Shown: piece after piece, positions 62,548 through 64,000 of the stretch
How positions within the stretch are numbered: position 1 is the first letter of the stretch
How the letters are laid out: every line of letters starts with the position of its first letter
DNA from: Akkermansia muciniphila
Lineage (GTDB): Bacteria; Verrucomicrobiota; Verrucomicrobiia; Verrucomicrobiales; Akkermansiaceae
Length of the DNA: 64,000 nucleotides
Direction: 5' to 3'
Assembly (NCBI GenBank): GCA_945890645.1
Contig: CAMDCV010000024.1
Coordinates: 1-64,000, forward strand
Program-made: the position numbers and the translations under genes
Notes under the pieces: generated by a model
The model's database searches: none
The model's input: only the letters and a program-made list of their open reading frames with translations
Told to the model about the DNA's origin: nothing

Positions 62548-63810
62548 ATGCCGCGCTCATCCACTCAAATCAAGAAATTTCACGAGGAGATGCGAAGCTT
62601 TGCCGATTTCGGCACACCCACTACGATCCTACAAAAACCATGGCAAGGCCGGGAATTACCCGTTTATGTCAATGAATTCTGGACCGCCAAACAACGTGCC
62701 GCCCACTCACTGCACGAAGTTTCCTACCGCGCCTGCTTCAAGCCACAACTGCCACGATTTTTCATCGAACGCTTCACCGCACCCGGCGAAAAAGTCTATG
62801 ATCCATTCATGGGACGCGGGACGACGCTATTGGAAAGCGCGTTTCTGGACCGCATTCCTGTCGGCTGCGATGTCAATCCCCTCTCCGCTCTCCTTTGCCT
62901 GCCGCGATTGCACTCTGTCGACCTGAAAGCCATCGCTAAACGATTGGAGGAAATCGATCTCTCCAAAGCCAGCGAGATCCGCGAGGATTTGTCGGTGTTT
63001 TATCATCCCGATACCCTGCGCGAACTCTGCGCGCTACGAGAGTATTTTTTGCAACGCGAAACAGCAGATACGCTCGATGCCACGGACGCTTGGATCCGCA
63101 TGGTCGCCACCAATCGCCTCACCGGACATTCCCCGGGGTTTTTCTCGGTCTATACCTTGCCGCCCAATCAAGCCGTTTCCATCGCATCGCAAATCCGCAT
63201 CAATGAGAAACGCCAGCAAACACCAACAGCGCGCGATATCCGTAAGATCATCCTAAAAAAATCCGCCTCGCTTCTCAAAGACCTCACGCCGGAGGAAAAG
63301 AAAAATTTAAACCATGTCGGCAAAAAAGCACAGTGCCTCACTGCTAACAGCGCCGCCACTCATGCCATCGCCAGCAAGAGTATTTCACTGGTTGTCACCT
63401 CGCCGCCGTTTCTCGACATCGTGCAATACGATCAGGACAATTGGCTGCGTTGCTGGTTCAATGGCATCGACTCCAAAGCCGTGCCGATCTGGCAACTGCG
63501 CCATGCCGATGCTTGGCAACAGGCTATGAGCTCTGTGTTTGTCGAGTTGCAACGCATACTCGTGGACGGTGGTATTGTCGCCTTTGAAGTCGGCGAAGTG
63601 CGCCATGGGAAAATTCTGTTAGAAGACCTGGTTCTCCCCGCGGCAGTCGCCAGCGGTCTACAGCCGATCGCCCTTTTGATCAACGACCAAGAATTTACCA
63701 AAACTTCCAACTGCTGGGGCGTGGACAACACCAGCAAAGGCACCAACACCAACCGAATTGTGATCTTGCAAAAATCCGTTGCTCCCGAGCAGCTTTCGCT
63801 CTTGCTGTGA
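62548..63810 (+). CDS. Site-specific DNA methyltransferase (N4-cytosine/N6-adenine amino type)
   Basis: A 420-residue SAM-dependent DNA methyltransferase. The SAM-binding motif I is DPFMGRGTTLLESAF (near 88-102), followed by IPVGCDVNPLSALLC; the catalytic motif IV is VTSPPFLDIVQYDQDNW (near 286-302). The order I then IV with about 190 residues between is like the alpha-type arrangement, and TSPPF is of the N4mC/N6mA class. SRACFKPQL-like VSYRACFKPQLPRFFIERFT precedes motif I. No restriction endonuclease gene is next to it in the window, so it may be orphan or part of a system beyond the right edge. Target sequence unknown. Confidence 0.87.
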   Translation: MPRSSTQIKKFHEEMRSFADFGTPTTILQKPWQGRELPVYVNEFWTAKQRAAHSLHEVSYRACFKPQLPRFFIERFTAPGEKVYDPFMGRGTTLLESAFLDRIPVGCDVNPLSALLCLPRLHSVDLKAIAKRLEEIDLSKASEIREDLSVFYHPDTLRELCALREYFLQRETADTLDATDAWIRMVATNRLTGHSPGFFSVYTLPPNQAVSIASQIRINEKRQQTPTARDIRKIILKKSASLLKDLTPEEKKNLNHVGKKAQCLTANSAATHAIASKSISLVVTSPPFLDIVQYDQDNWLRCWFNGIDSKAVPIWQLRHADAWQQAMSSVFVELQRILVDGGIVAFEVGEVRHGKILLEDLVLPAAVASGLQPIALLINDQEFTKTSNCWGVDNTSKGTNTNRIVILQKSVAPEQLSLLL

Positions 63811-63838
63811 TCCTCACGATCGGATTGAATCCGGCATT

Positions 63839-64000
63839 ATGAAACGCATTCTTGCCCTTGGACTTTTCTTTTTGTCTCTCCCGCTTCACGCGATCGAATG
63901 GCAAACTTTGAAAAGCACCACCTATCCCGGCACGATTCGTCACTATGCCTTCCATCGCACGCCGAAACTCGATGCCAAAACTCCTGCGGCATTGATGGTG
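63839..64000 (+). CDS. Secreted protein, N-terminal part, cut by window end
   Basis: The first 54 codons of a gene running past the window: a signal peptide MKRILALGLFFLSLPLHA, then IEWQTLKSTTYPGTIRHYAF and KTPAALMV. The YPGTxRxYxxxxP-PAALMV shape resembles the start of secreted esterases of the enterochelin-esterase/alpha-beta hydrolase type, but too little is present for an assignment. The start ATG is 28 bp after the methyltransferase stop. Confidence 0.6.
   Translation, partial: MKRILALGLFFLSLPLHAIEWQTLKSTTYPGTIRHYAFHRTPKLDAKTPAALMV

Overview
The window looks like a chromosomal segment of a Verrucomicrobiota bacterium. The support is indirect: a very large secreted protein with autotransporter-associated beta-strand repeats, an exosortase with an EpsI-type partner, secreted multidomain proteins ending in a DPDxD-type C-terminal module, NPCBM-like secreted proteins, weak Shine-Dalgarno sites and mixed base composition. 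No rRNA, tRNA, CRISPR array or intact insertion sequence was seen.

Layout. 1-9,620: two large secreted proteins (a beta-strand-repeat protein on + and a subtilisin-like protease on -) and a small membrane protein. A repeat unit made of a long hairpin plus a decayed copy of that membrane gene's 3' end appears twice here. 9,621-13,831: purH (-), then a ferrous-iron module feoA-feoB-small Cys-rich membrane protein (+). 13,898-15,600: exosortase and EpsI (+). 15,602-62,218: about 46.6 kb of minus-strand genes forming one surface-polysaccharide locus. 62,548-64,000: an orphan DNA methyltransferase and the start of a secreted protein (+).

The polysaccharide locus is read from 62.2 kb down to 15.6 kb. 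It starts with nucleotide-sugar genes: UDP-galactopyranose mutase, UDP-xylose synthase, UDP-glucose dehydrogenase and a GDP-mannose 3,5-epimerase-like enzyme. A WecG-type and several GT4/GT2 glycosyltransferases, a DegT aminotransferase, two Wzx-like flippases and a nonulosonic-acid block follow (inositol-phosphatase-like enzyme, a NeuB enzyme with an extra N-terminal sialyltransferase-like domain, NeuA, MptE-like protein). Next come a Wzy-like polymerase, further glycosyltransferases, acylation genes (OafA-like, MBOAT plus SGNH), FkbM methyltransferase, GT-C-like membrane proteins, GtrA/GtrB-type genes, an initiating polyprenyl glycosylphosphotransferase and an O-antigen ligase-like protein with a C-terminal helical-repeat region. 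The genes suffice for initiation, assembly, flipping, polymerisation and decoration of a complex heteropolysaccharide. No Wza/Wzc-type export genes are in view. Several genes (24.9-26.4, 29.0-30.6, 31.4-32.1, 34.8-37.2 kb) are clearly more AT-rich than their neighbours, so the locus looks like a mosaic of acquired pieces.

The most unusual structure lies at 33.0-40.3 kb. A four-helix-bundle (23S rRNA-intervening-protein/Avd-like) gene, interrupted by one in-frame amber codon, is flanked on both sides by degenerate repeat tracts built from GAGACGCGAG-type words, in opposite orientation. A second pair of the same tracts without a gene and a third partial copy with a gene-tail remnant lie nearby, next to paralogous glycosyltransferase genes. 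This resembles a repeat-bounded cassette that has copied or moved within the locus. The second unusual item is the fusion of a GT42/DUF115-like domain to NeuB.
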